Source: an uncultured Acidobacteriaceae bacterium
Lineage (GTDB): Bacteria > Acidobacteriota > Terriglobia > Terriglobales > Acidobacteriaceae
Length of the DNA: 64,000 nucleotides
Assembly (NCBI GenBank): GCA_937879855.1
Contig: CALFMO010000007.1
Span: forward strand, 310,001-374,000
Reading direction: 5' to 3'
Part shown: positions 15,609-24,384 of the stretch, in pieces
Position numbering within the stretch: position 1 is the first letter of the stretch
Layout of the letters: each line of letters starts with the position of its first letter
Translations under genes and position numbers: made by a program
Notes under the pieces: generated by a model
The model's input: the letters and a program-made list of their open reading frames with translations, nothing else
Database searches by the model: none
What the model was told of the DNA's origin: nothing

Positions 15609-17984
15609 ATGCATTCCTTGCGTATTCTCATCGTCGACGACCAGCAGGTTGTCCTACAGGGAGTTCGCTCTCTGCTGTCGTCGCGCCCCGAATGGCTTGT
15701 CTGTGGCGAGGCCGAGGACGGGCTCGAAGCTGTGGAGAAGGCTAAGACGTTGCGACCTGACGTTGTCCTCATGGACATATCGATGCCTCGAATGGACGGC
15801 TTGCAGGCGACTCGTATCATCCGCCGGGAACTCCCCGAAGCCAAAGTCGTTCTTGTCAGCCAGAATGATCCAGAAGTGGTGGCAAGGCAGGCTATCGAAG
15901 TCGACGCCAGCGGATATGTTGCCAAAGATAAGCTCTCGCACGATTTATTGCGCACGGTCGACCGAGTGGTTGTCGAAACCAGCCGAACAGGAATTGAAGA
16001 ACTGGAAGCGCACCAACCCAAATTAGTTTTCACCGACGGAAAGCAAAAGGATGCCGAACTGCAAAGACAGGCTCAATTGCTGGACCTGAGCTTTAATGCG
16101 GTCATCTTGCGCGATCAAGAAGACCGGATCACCTATTGGAACAGAGGCGCCGAGGAACTCTACGGCTGGACCCGCGACGAGGCCGTGGGAAAAGTCACCC
16201 ACACGTTATTTCAAACAAAATTCCTCGAGCCTCTGCCTTCCATCTTTGCTCACTTACGCCGCGATAGACGCTGGCAGGGAGAACTCACTCAAACTCGCAA
16301 GAATGGCTCGACGCTCACGGTGCTTTCACGCTGGGCGCTTACCCACGACCCCGAGACCAATGCCGAAGTGATTATGGAAGCCAACATCGACATTACTCAG
16401 GCCAAGGACGCGGACCGCGCCACCAACTTGTTGGCCGCCATCGTCGATTCCTCTGACGATGCCATCATCAGCAAGAATCTGAACGGCGTGATCACTAGTT
16501 GGAATAAAGCCGCAGAACGAGTGTTCGGCCACACCGCGGAAGAAGCCATTGGCCGCCACATTACCCTCATCATTCCGCCAGATCGCCGTGACGAAGAAAC
16601 CACGATTCTCGAGAAGCTTAAACGAGGTGAGCGGATCGATCATTTCGAAACTATCCGCATGCGCAAAGATGGAACCTTGCTCGACATTTCCCTTACGATT
16701 TCCCCGGTTAAAGATTCCTCTGGCCGCATCATCGGGGCTTCAAAGGTAGCGCGCGACGTCACCGAAAAAAAGCACGCCGAACGGGCGCTACAGGAAAGCG
16801 AGGAACGCTTCCGCGCAATTGTTGAAACCACGCCGGAATGCGTAATGCTGGTGGCCGCTGACGGAACTTTGCTTCATATGAACCCGCCCGGTCTAGCCAT
16901 GCTGAGCACCCATTCGCCCGAAAGGATTATCGGCAAGAGCGTCTATGACGTCGTTGCTCCGCATGATCGAGATCGCTTCCGTGCCTTTAACGAAAGAATT
17001 TGCGGTGGAGAAAAAGGCTCGTTGGAATTCGATCTGGTGGCTCTCAACAGCGTCACCCGTCACGTGGAAACCCATGCAGCGCCACTTCACATGGAGGACG
17101 GAACGGTGGTGCAACTCGCTATGACCCGCGACATCACCGAGCGCGTGCGGGTGCAAGAACAATTGCGAAAAAGCGAGGAAGGTCTTCGCACCCTCGCCGA
17201 ACAACTCGAAAAGCAGGTCCGCAGCCGCACCCAGGAACTGGAACAGCGCAATGCCGAGGTTCTTCAACAGTCGGAACAACTCCGTGCACTCTCCAACCGC
17301 CTGCTGCAAACCCAGGATGACGAGCGCCGGCATATTGCGCGCGACTTGCATGACAGCGCTGGACAAATCATCGCCGCCCTCGCCATGAACCTGGCCAGCA
17401 TGACCCAACATGTGAGGAAGAATCCCATCCTCGGCAAAGTTCTGGACGATAGCCAGACTCTCATTCAGCAACTGAATAAAGAGATCCGCACAACTTCCTA
17501 TCTCCTGCACCCTCCTCTGCTTGATGAAAATGGTTTGCCCGAAGCGATTCGCTGGTATCTGCATGGCCTGATGGAACGCAGCGGCCTGAGTGTTGATCTG
17601 GAAATTGCCGATGGCTTCGGCAGACTTCCGGACGAGATGGAACTGGCGATATTTCGCGTGGTGCAAGAATGCCTCACCAACATTCATCGCCATTCCGGCA
17701 GCAAGATCGCGGTCATTCGCCTGTCGCGCACCACCAACACGGTTTGCCTTGAAATTCAAGACCAAGGCAAGGGGATACCGCCAGAAAAATTGGATGGAAT
17801 TCGCGCCCAGCGCTCCGGCGTGGGCATCACCGGAATGCGGGAACGGGTTCGCCATTTCCACGGGACAATGCAGATCCACTCCAACGGCAAAGGCACGAAA
17901 ATCTCAGTCACTCTTCCCCTTCCGGAGATGGACGAAGCGCGTCCCAAAGATGCACTCCAGCAGACCGCCCACCCCGCCGCATAA
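15609..17984 (+). CDS. Receiver-PAS3-histidine kinase fusion (HisKA_3 type)
   Basis: The 791-residue protein has an N-terminal NarL-type receiver (about 1-125; VDDQ pocket, Asp in VVLMDISMPRMDG), three PAS/PAC units starting near 150, 275 and 400, a coiled coil (about 515-565), a HisKA_3 domain with the His in ARDLHDSAGQI, and a HATPase_c domain (about 665-775) with ECLTNIHRHSG and GVGITGMRERV. No transmembrane segment is visible, so it is a cytoplasmic sensor. Its LLHPPLLDE segment is identical to that of the preceding kinase, showing the two are paralogues. Both are on the plus strand 160 bp apart. No Shine-Dalgarno is evident before the ATG. Confidence 0.92.
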   Translation: MHSLRILIVDDQQVVLQGVRSLLSSRPEWLVCGEAEDGLEAVEKAKTLRPDVVLMDISMPRMDGLQATRIIRRELPEAKVVLVSQNDPEVVARQAIEVDASGYVAKDKLSHDLLRTVDRVVVETSRTGIEELEAHQPKLVFTDGKQKDAELQRQAQLLDLSFNAVILRDQEDRITYWNRGAEELYGWTRDEAVGKVTHTLFQTKFLEPLPSIFAHLRRDRRWQGELTQTRKNGSTLTVLSRWALTHDPETNAEVIMEANIDITQAKDADRATNLLAAIVDSSDDAIISKNLNGVITSWNKAAERVFGHTAEEAIGRHITLIIPPDRRDEETTILEKLKRGERIDHFETIRMRKDGTLLDISLTISPVKDSSGRIIGASKVARDVTEKKHAERALQESEERFRAIVETTPECVMLVAADGTLLHMNPPGLAMLSTHSPERIIGKSVYDVVAPHDRDRFRAFNERICGGEKGSLEFDLVALNSVTRHVETHAAPLHMEDGTVVQLAMTRDITERVRVQEQLRKSEEGLRTLAEQLEKQVRSRTQELEQRNAEVLQQSEQLRALSNRLLQTQDDERRHIARDLHDSAGQIIAALAMNLASMTQHVRKNPILGKVLDDSQTLIQQLNKEIRTTSYLLHPPLLDENGLPEAIRWYLHGLMERSGLSVDLEIADGFGRLPDEMELAIFRVVQECLTNIHRHSGSKIAVIRLSRTTNTVCLEIQDQGKGIPPEKLDGIRAQRSGVGITGMRERVRHFHGTMQIHSNGKGTKISVTLPLPEMDEARPKDALQQTAHPAA

Positions 17985-18023
17985 GCAGATCTGATCCCAG
18001 TCAGCGAAAAGCAGAAAACTTTA

Positions 18024-18066
18024 GGGTGCCCCACCCTTGTCGCGCTTTTCGCGACAGGGGGGGATT
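18024..18066. repeat. GGGTGCCCC-type hairpin repeat, copy 1
   Basis: GGGTGCCCCA is followed by CCCTTGTCGCG (18034-18044), a 5-nt loop and CGCGACAGGGG (18050-18060), then GGGATTTTGA. The stem has one G-T wobble. The same opening words and a similar Cys-free hairpin built on CGCG recur at 31149-31184 and 32478-32514, so this is a dispersed repeat family rather than a gene-specific terminator. Confidence 0.65.
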
Positions 18067-18153
18067 TTGACCTTCAGGTTGCTAATACTTGATAGGCGGC
18101 GGCCCGTTCTTTGCGTTAAGGTGGCGATTTTGACGCCGCCCCGGCGCCCGACT

Positions 18154-18801
18154 TTACTTCCCTCCCAACTTGATATCTCCAATCCCCACATGCGCCCGCA
18201 ATTCGTACTTCCCTTCGCCGCGGTACTTCAATGACTTCCCCAGCCAGCCGCTGGTCTCGCCATAGCCGTCCCCATTCACATCGCCGATTCCTGCACTGGC
18301 GTTGACAAGGCGATATCCTTCACGCGCCTTGTCCACGCGGATGTCGCCGATGCCCAGAGTCAAATCCTTGTCGCCCTCAACATCCTCCACAGTCATGTCG
18401 CCAATTTTGTCATGCACATAGAGATTTGTCTTCTCGGGCACCTCGAGTTCTACGTCAAACTGTGTGTTAGCGCTAGAAGGCGCATGAAATTCAATCGTGG
18501 CATCGTTGCCGTGCACGTCGAAGTCTACGCGCGCCTCTTTGAGACTGCTCTCGCGGCGCGACTTGATGGTATAGCGCAGGCTGATCTTATTAGAATCTCC
18601 GCGCCGGATGTGCATGTCGCCCACACTCAGGCGCACGTGCACGAAGCCTGCCGCAGAAAAATCGCGCGCGTCGCTATGTGTCTCCTGGTGCTCCCAATCG
18701 TTCGCAGCGCATTGTGGAGCCGCGAATAACGGAATCAGGAACACGCAGGCCAGAATTGTTTTGTGCAGCGGATTTAACTGGGCAAGAAATCTTCGGGGCA
18801 T
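18154..18801 (-). CDS. Secreted DUF4097-like beta-helical adhesin-type protein
   Basis: The 215-residue protein has an N-terminal signal peptide (about 1-33; hydrophobic core ILACVFLIPLFAA) and a mature part built of repeating short beta strands, including the recurring IGD(I/M/V) phrase: VHDKIGDMTVEDVEG, LGIGDIRVDKA, AGIGDVNGDG, VGIGDIKLGG. This pattern fits the DUF4097/DUF2807 solenoid family, whose role is not established. The ATG at 18801 has GAGGTG just upstream; an earlier ATG six codons up is possible. It lies alone between a repeat and the marC gene on the same strand. Confidence 0.7.
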   Translation of the reverse strand: MPRRFLAQLNPLHKTILACVFLIPLFAAPQCAANDWEHQETHSDARDFSAAGFVHVRLSVGDMHIRRGDSNKISLRYTIKSRRESSLKEARVDFDVHGNDATIEFHAPSSANTQFDVELEVPEKTNLYVHDKIGDMTVEDVEGDKDLTLGIGDIRVDKAREGYRLVNASAGIGDVNGDGYGETSGWLGKSLKYRGEGKYELRAHVGIGDIKLGGK

Positions 18802-18880
18802 GACGCACCTCAGGCGCAAGAGCGCCTGATGACGTTACGCGAATCACAATACAGAAGTTCCCGGAAAATGAGGGACGTCA

Positions 18881-19525
18881 TCACCCGAAATCGGCAACAC
18901 CGTCCCAGACCAACTGGACGGCAATCGCCAAAATCAGAAAACCGAAGATTTTGTTGATGGCGCCCACCGCACTGGGCCCCAAACGTCGCACTAGTGGGCC
19001 ACCCATGCAGAAGAATAGGGCGACACTCAACGCTATTCCCGCAACCCCGATGACCATGCCGAGATAGCCCGCCGCGTTGTCCACGTGAGCCGCCAGCGCC
19101 ATCACAACTCCGATCGCGCCCGGTCCCGACATCAGCGGCATGGCCAGTGGCGTAAGCGAGATATCCTCTTTGCTTTCCGCTTCGTGACTCTCTGCTGGGG
19201 TAATGCGTGCCGTCGAGGTCACCATGCCCCACGCCGTATTGGCCACGATCAAACCTCCGGCAATTTTCAGCACCGGCAGCGAGATGCCGAAGAAGTGCAG
19301 CACGAAGCGGCCAAAGAAAAGAAATGCCACCAGAATGACGAACACCCACAATCCGGTCTTGAACGCAGTGCGATATCGCTCCCGCGGGCTCCAGTTCGAA
19401 GTCATGGTGAAAAAGATAGGAATGCCGCCGAAGGGATCGACAATCGGAAACAACGCCAGGAACGTCGCCGCCGCCGAAGCCGGCAGCGTGCGCAGAAAGT
19501 GCCCGAAAGCGTGAGCGGAAGTCAT
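18881..19525 (-). CDS. MarC family integral membrane protein
   Basis: The 214-residue protein has six predicted transmembrane helices and the MarC/UPF0056 signatures: LFPIVDPFGGIPIFF near the N-terminus and TPLAMPLMSGPGAIGVVMAL in the second half. Between the halves lies the soluble loop ITPAESHEAESKEDISL. The family was once tied to multiple antibiotic resistance but its function is still unclear. It is the last gene of a minus-strand run that begins with the M28 peptidase. The N-terminus is supported only by length; no strong Shine-Dalgarno is present. Confidence 0.88.
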   Translation of the reverse strand: MTSAHAFGHFLRTLPASAAATFLALFPIVDPFGGIPIFFTMTSNWSPRERYRTAFKTGLWVFVILVAFLFFGRFVLHFFGISLPVLKIAGGLIVANTAWGMVTSTARITPAESHEAESKEDISLTPLAMPLMSGPGAIGVVMALAAHVDNAAGYLGMVIGVAGIALSVALFFCMGGPLVRRLGPSAVGAINKIFGFLILAIAVQLVWDGVADFG

Positions 19526-19568
19526 GGGTTAACCAAGTTTAAACGGATTGATGAGTTCCCTGGTCGCC

Positions 19569-19841
19569 TCAATCGCCGAGAGGCCGCCGTTTCCACTTTC
19601 TACGTGGGGCAACAATGTTGTCAAAGCGCGGGCCCGAGAGCAACAGTTCTTTGATGCTCGGACGGCATCCAATTTGCATCCGCCGCCAACTTTCAATCGA
19701 TACCAGCATAGCTACTTCCACGCCGTGGCGCGCCACGATCTGCGGACCTTCTTTGAGCGCTGCATTCAGAAACTCGGCAAAGCGGGATTTAGCTTCTTGC
19801 AATTGCCAAGAGCGCACGCGTTCACCTCGCTCGATAGTCAT
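19569..19841 (-). CDS. Orphan Phd/YefM-type antitoxin
   Basis: The 90-residue protein carries the Phd/YefM signature: SWQLQEAKSRFAEFLNAAL, then GPQIVARHGVEVAMLVSIESW. This is the N-terminal DNA-binding and dimerisation fold of type II antitoxins; the C-terminal toxin-binding tail (RPSIKELLLSGPRFD, then a basic end) is present. The start at 19841 is 8 bp past the M28 peptidase stop; longer upstream reading lies inside that gene. In this branch a PIN-domain (VapC-like) toxin usually follows directly, but only 43 bp separate this stop from marC, so no toxin gene can be here. Confidence 0.8.
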   Translation of the reverse strand: MTIERGERVRSWQLQEAKSRFAEFLNAALKEGPQIVARHGVEVAMLVSIESWRRMQIGCRPSIKELLLSGPRFDNIVAPRRKWKRRPLGD

Positions 19842-19849
19842 GCAGTATT

Positions 19850-22018
19850 CTACCGATACCCTTCTAACGCTTTCGCAGCGCGATCCAACGCCGCCGTGAG
19901 CGCCGCCAACTGCTGCCGCGTACGCTCGCTGTCGCCATTGTCGAGCGCCTCGTTCACTCCCGGAATTACCACTGCCGCGTAGCCCGTGTATTCTCCGGGT
20001 GCGTAAATCACGTGGCGATACCACGGACGGTGCGGCAATCCGTGCGGATCCAGCATCGCCCGTTCGGCATCGCGCAGAGCCTGGTTCAAACGCATAGCAT
20101 CCTGGGGCGGGGTCTTCTGCCGTGCCAGGATCTTCGTGCCCGCCGTCTCAAAACGACGGGCGGCCGCGTCCACCGCACGGAAATCGAGCGCATGCTCTCC
20201 AAATTTATTCTCCGCACGCTTGTGTGCTGCATCCAGATACGCGGCGATCTCCTTTCCGTATTCCTCGTAGTCGTAGGGCAGAACGTCGGCATCCGCCATG
20301 CGCACCGCTTCCAATCCAAACACACGCGCCATCTGCTGTTCGTAAGCAAAATCCGGATCGCCAAATTTCTTGAACCAGGCGAAATTGTCGAACACAGAAT
20401 GGTACACACCATAAGGGCCGGTCGAAGTCACGTCACTCGCCGGGATGCCCAGATGCTGCAGGAACGCCGTGTAATCCGAACCGCTGCCCAGGTCTCCCAC
20501 CGGAACGTCGCCCTTCACCTGGGCCGCCGGAAGTCGACGGCTGTCTCCAATCGCGTCGGTGGGAGACTGCGTCGAGGGCGCGTCCGGCTGAGATGCCTTC
20601 TGCCAGGCTTCGTAAACTGTGCCGCCTTTGGGGCTCGGCACCGCTTTGGTTACGTCGCGCAAAAACTGTTTAAGACTGGGAACCGCCGACGCACCAAATT
20701 TGGTTCCGGAAACCGCGACGTCCATGTTGAAATATGCGGCGGCCGTCGCCAGTTCTGCCTCATGTTGCTCCACCCACTCGGTCGAGCCCATCAGGCCCTC
20801 TTCTTCGCCATCCCAGCTGCCGAAAATCAGGGTGCGCTTCGGCTTCCAACCTGACTTCAACAACTCGCCTACGCCGTGCACCGCCTCCAACATGGCCGCG
20901 GTGCCGCTGTTCGGATCCACGGCTCCATACACCCACGCGTCGCGATGGTTACCCGCGACAACCCACTCGTCGGGCAATTCGCTGCCGCGAACGCGGCCAA
21001 TCACATCCCATAACGTGCGGAACTGGTAGTCCTGCCGCAGGTGCATCTTCACCTTCGCCGGACCGGGACCTACGTGATAAGTGAACGGGAGCGCGCCCTG
21101 CCACTCGCGCGGCGAGTCCGGTCCACCCAGATGTTGCAACACCGGCCACATATCGTGATACGACAACGGCGTCACCGGAATCTTCGGGATCTGCGCGGAT
21201 TGCTCCGGAGAAATCCGCTGCGATTCCGGCAATGACGGCACCGACGCGATGCCCGGGGTGGTCGGATCTCCTGGAAACTCAAACATGTATCCGACCGAGC
21301 CGCGCTGCACCCCCGTGTCAGGCCGCCAGGGCCCCTCCGGATATTTATCGCCGCGCCGCCAGCCGTCATCGGCCGGATCGGAGTAGATGATCACCCCTGC
21401 CGCGCCGCGTTCCTGCGCGACGAACACTTTCACGCCGCGAAAGTTCTGCCCATAGCGCACCACCACGATCTTGCCGCGAACGTCCACCTTCAGCTTATCG
21501 AGCTTGTCGAAGTCCTCAGGGGTTCCGTAGTTGGAGTAGACCACGTCGGCCTCAACATCGCCCGAGGGTGACATGCCGTTGAACGGCATAACTACGCGGG
21601 GATCGTCCTGATTAGCATCGTCGTCTACGTGTTCGCGCGTGGGACCGTGCATCTCCACGCCGGCAGGCGCGACCATGTCGACGCTGATCTCTGCCGGATA
21701 ATTCATCCAAGCTTTGTATTCGACAATTTCAGTGTCGAGCCCGGCGTCGCGGAATTTCTGCGCGACATAATCGGCGGTCGCCTTGTCCTCGACAGTGCCC
21801 GCCATGTGCGGAACCTTAGTGAGGATGCGCAGATGCTCTTCGGCGAGCCTGGAATCGGGCACCGCCAGAAAGCGAGACTCCGTCGCCTTTTCCGCTGCCG
21901 CATCGCGAAAACCAAAGATAGTTGGGCTTGGGCTGGAAGATGCGGAAGGGCCGCTTGCTACCGGAGATGGTGCGGAAACGAATAGTGCGAGACACAAAAT
22001 AGCGGTGAGAACTTTCAT
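19850..22018 (-). CDS. Secreted M28 family glutamate carboxypeptidase-like metallopeptidase
   Basis: The 722-residue protein resembles glutamate carboxypeptidase II. It has a signal peptide (about 1-22, ending near SPVAS), a PA domain (about 115-290), the two-zinc M28 peptidase domain (about 325-560) and a C-terminal transferrin-receptor-like dimerisation domain. Zinc ligands and catalytic residues are recognisable in NHRDAW, DPNSGTA, WDGEEEGL, NMDVAVSG and YHSVFDNF. It should cleave C-terminal acidic or small residues from peptides outside the cytoplasm. AGGAG lies 5 nt before the ATG. The orphan antitoxin gene follows after 8 bp. Confidence 0.92.
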   Translation of the reverse strand: MKVLTAILCLALFVSAPSPVASGPSASSSPSPTIFGFRDAAAEKATESRFLAVPDSRLAEEHLRILTKVPHMAGTVEDKATADYVAQKFRDAGLDTEIVEYKAWMNYPAEISVDMVAPAGVEMHGPTREHVDDDANQDDPRVVMPFNGMSPSGDVEADVVYSNYGTPEDFDKLDKLKVDVRGKIVVVRYGQNFRGVKVFVAQERGAAGVIIYSDPADDGWRRGDKYPEGPWRPDTGVQRGSVGYMFEFPGDPTTPGIASVPSLPESQRISPEQSAQIPKIPVTPLSYHDMWPVLQHLGGPDSPREWQGALPFTYHVGPGPAKVKMHLRQDYQFRTLWDVIGRVRGSELPDEWVVAGNHRDAWVYGAVDPNSGTAAMLEAVHGVGELLKSGWKPKRTLIFGSWDGEEEGLMGSTEWVEQHEAELATAAAYFNMDVAVSGTKFGASAVPSLKQFLRDVTKAVPSPKGGTVYEAWQKASQPDAPSTQSPTDAIGDSRRLPAAQVKGDVPVGDLGSGSDYTAFLQHLGIPASDVTSTGPYGVYHSVFDNFAWFKKFGDPDFAYEQQMARVFGLEAVRMADADVLPYDYEEYGKEIAAYLDAAHKRAENKFGEHALDFRAVDAAARRFETAGTKILARQKTPPQDAMRLNQALRDAERAMLDPHGLPHRPWYRHVIYAPGEYTGYAAVVIPGVNEALDNGDSERTRQQLAALTAALDRAAKALEGYR

Positions 22019-22077
22019 CAGGCTCCTGCGGTCAAAGGTAGTAAAGTAACACAGGTGCAGTTGCGCCTGACACTCAT

Positions 22078-22248
22078 ATGAAGCTTGCTTTTAAGCCCCT
22101 GAAAATTACACCGGCGAAAAAAGGCAGTGGTTACCGTGGTGTCAGCGAGAAGCACGACCTTTATCTGACGGGCCTCTTGCCAAAAAAGCGCAAGCCCAGG
22201 CGCCAACTACCGCACCTGCCCGGTCCCGATAATCTCGTACTTCGATGA
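22078..22248 (+). CDS. Possible small basic protein opposite the proA 3' end
   Basis: A 56-codon ORF starting MKLAFKPLKITPAKKGSGYR on the plus strand fills most of the 188-bp gap between the peptidase start and the proA stop and overlaps the last 42 bp of proA. It is rich in Lys and Arg and has no recognisable motif or Shine-Dalgarno. It could be chance; no gene on the other strand explains it over most of its length. Confidence 0.2.
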   Translation: MKLAFKPLKITPAKKGSGYRGVSEKHDLYLTGLLPKKRKPRRQLPHLPGPDNLVLR

Positions 22249-23460
22249 CGTCAGTTCTGCCAGCGCGAACGGCCCGCGGCAGTGAAGCTTCTGCGTGCTG
22301 ATGCCCATCTCGGCTCCGAAACCGAATTCACCGCCATCGGTAAAGCGCGTCGAGGCGTTCCAGTAGACCGCCGCCGAATCCACGCCGCGCAGAAACTTCC
22401 GCGCGTTGGCCTCGTCGCGGGTGACGATGGAGTCGCTGTGTTTCGTCGAATAACGATTGATGTGAGCGATCGCGTCATCGACATTGCCGACGACAGCCAC
22501 TGCCATGCACAACCGCAGATACTCCTCGTACCACTCTTTCTCCGATGCAGGATCGACGTTCAGCCCGGCAGCCAGGGCTCGCGCTTCGTCGTCGCCGCGT
22601 ATTTCCACGCCGGCTTCGATTAGCTTCTTCACGATGCGCGGCACATATTCGGCTGCGACACGTTCGTGCACCAGCAATTTTTCAGCCGCGTTGCACACCG
22701 ATGGACGCTGCGTCTTGGCGTTGATGACAATCCGGTCGGCCATGTCGAAATCGGCCGATTCGTCCACGAAGATATGGCAATTCCCCGCGCCAGTCTCGAT
22801 CACCGGCACAGAAGAATTCTCCGTCACGAACGTGATCAGCCCCGCACCGCCACGCGGAATGATGACATCCACCAACCCGCGCGCTTTGATCAGTTCCTGC
22901 ACCGTTTGCCGCGTGCTCGAGTCGAGCAACTCGATTGCGCCCTCGGGCAGGCCGGAAACTGCCGTCATAATCTCAACCAGTCGCTGGCTGCTGCGCGCCG
23001 CTTCCTTCCCGCCGCGGAGAACGATGGCATTGCCGCTCTTGAGCGCCAGGACCGCGGTATCGACGGTCACGTTCGGACGCGACTCGTAGACAATTCCAAT
23101 CACGCCCAGCGGCACGCGCACCTTGCGAATGCGCAGGCCATTCGCCTTGGTCCATTCCGCGAGAGTCTCGCCAATGGGATCAGGCAACTGCGCGACCTCG
23201 CGCACTCCGCGGGCCATTTCTGTGATTCGCGCCGGGGTTAATAGCAAACGATCCCGCATTGCGCCGTCCAGACCGGATCGCTCCACGTCCTCGCGGTTCG
23301 CTTCCAGAATACTTTTCTCGTTTGTCTCGATCGCAGCGGCGATCGTCAGGAGTAGCGTGTTTTTTTCCTCGGTGGAAAGCAGCGCCAGTCGGCCCGCAGC
23401 CGCGCGGGCTCGCAGCAATTTTTCCTGCGTCGAAGCGGCCGTGCTGGCTGTAACTGACAT
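22207..23460 (-). CDS. proA: Gamma-glutamyl phosphate reductase ProA
   Basis: ProA reduces gamma-glutamyl phosphate with NADPH to glutamate semialdehyde in proline synthesis. The 417-residue length is standard. The aldehyde-dehydrogenase fold shows PLGVIGIVYESRPNVTVD, the ALKSGNAIVLRGGKEA nucleotide-binding region, and the catalytic Cys256 in RPSVCNAAEKLL. The start at 23460 (MSVTASTAAS) lies 4 bp past the proB stop, so proB and proA are one transcription unit. Reading further upstream would run inside proB and is rejected. Confidence 0.96.
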   Translation of the reverse strand: MSVTASTAASTQEKLLRARAAAGRLALLSTEEKNTLLLTIAAAIETNEKSILEANREDVERSGLDGAMRDRLLLTPARITEMARGVREVAQLPDPIGETLAEWTKANGLRIRKVRVPLGVIGIVYESRPNVTVDTAVLALKSGNAIVLRGGKEAARSSQRLVEIMTAVSGLPEGAIELLDSSTRQTVQELIKARGLVDVIIPRGGAGLITFVTENSSVPVIETGAGNCHIFVDESADFDMADRIVINAKTQRPSVCNAAEKLLVHERVAAEYVPRIVKKLIEAGVEIRGDDEARALAAGLNVDPASEKEWYEEYLRLCMAVAVVGNVDDAIAHINRYSTKHSDSIVTRDEANARKFLRGVDSAAVYWNASTRFTDGGEFGFGAEMGISTQKLHCRGPFALAELTSSKYEIIGTGQVR

Positions 23461-23464
23461 CCGC

Positions 23465-24229
23465 TTATCTGTCCTTCTTTTGTTTGTTCTGCGGAGGAAA
23501 ATACGTCCCGATCTTGCGTTCCATGCCCGCCGTGATCGCCTTGGGATGACGTCCATTCACGATAGCTACGTGAACTCCACCTTCGCTCGCCAACTTAGCG
23601 GCCCGCAATTTTGAGATCATACCGCCGCGTCCCAGGGAACTCTTTCCATTGCACTGTGCTTCGATGGCGGGAGTAAGTTTGCGAATCACCCGCTGCAGAT
23701 ACGGCTTCTTGCGGCCGGTGGGAACCAGGAATCCGTCGACGTTGGTCAGCAGCAGCAACCAGTCCGCTTTGACGGCCCGCGCCAGTAGCGAACTCAATTC
23801 GTCATTGTCACCGAAGGCGCCCTCCAACTCGCGCACCGAAACGCTGTCGTTCTCGTTCACGATGGGCACCACTCCCAGGGTGAGCAACTCGGCCACCGCG
23901 TTCTGCAGATTGCGATAGCGCACCGGCGAAGTGAAATCGTCGCTCGATAGCAACAATTGCGCGACCACCTTTTTGCCGAAAAAAAGGCGCTCGTAGGTAT
24001 GCATCAGCTTGCTCTGGCCCACCGCGGCGCAGGCCTGCATAAGCGGAACATTGCCGGGACGCTGCTGTAGCGACAGGCCCGACATGCCCGCGGCGATCGC
24101 GCCCGATGTCACGATCAAATACTCGTTCTTCGAGAGATCGAACTGATCGATCATGCTGCGCAGCAGGTTGATGTCAATCTTCCCGCCCGGAGCGATGAGA
24201 CTAGTGCCGACTTTGATCACGACTCGCAT
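23465..24229 (-). CDS. proB: Glutamate 5-kinase ProB, short form without PUA domain
   Basis: ProB phosphorylates glutamate, the first step of proline synthesis and normally the site of proline feedback inhibition. It begins VIKVGTSLI-like at residue 4 and contains VTSGAIAAGM, the substrate loop NENDSVSV and the kinase segment GRGGMISKL of the amino-acid-kinase fold. At 254 residues it lacks the C-terminal PUA domain found in the roughly 370-residue E. coli enzyme, a known shorter variant. There is no strong Shine-Dalgarno, but the N-terminus is family-like. It is divergent from the methyltransferase gene across about 155 bp. Confidence 0.94.
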   Translation of the reverse strand: MRVVIKVGTSLIAPGGKIDINLLRSMIDQFDLSKNEYLIVTSGAIAAGMSGLSLQQRPGNVPLMQACAAVGQSKLMHTYERLFFGKKVVAQLLLSSDDFTSPVRYRNLQNAVAELLTLGVVPIVNENDSVSVRELEGAFGDNDELSSLLARAVKADWLLLLTNVDGFLVPTGRKKPYLQRVIRKLTPAIEAQCNGKSSLGRGGMISKLRAAKLASEGGVHVAIVNGRHPKAITAGMERKIGTYFPPQNKQKKDR

Positions 24230-24384
24230 ACTGGAAAGTGCGCCTGCTGCACATTCACCTTCTTCGCTGCCCGCGACGCTGCGACTGGGAGAACCCGGAC
24301 CTTGGCGGGAAGGGACAACATCTCTATCCTGCCGTTAGAATGACATTCTGGCAAGGCGATAAATCTCGCTGGCTTTCAATCTCT

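Noticed and set aside
16893..17879. 328-codon minus-strand ORF inside the PAS-kinase gene
   Set aside because: It is antisense to conserved PAS and HisKA_3 motifs, with no recognisable family.
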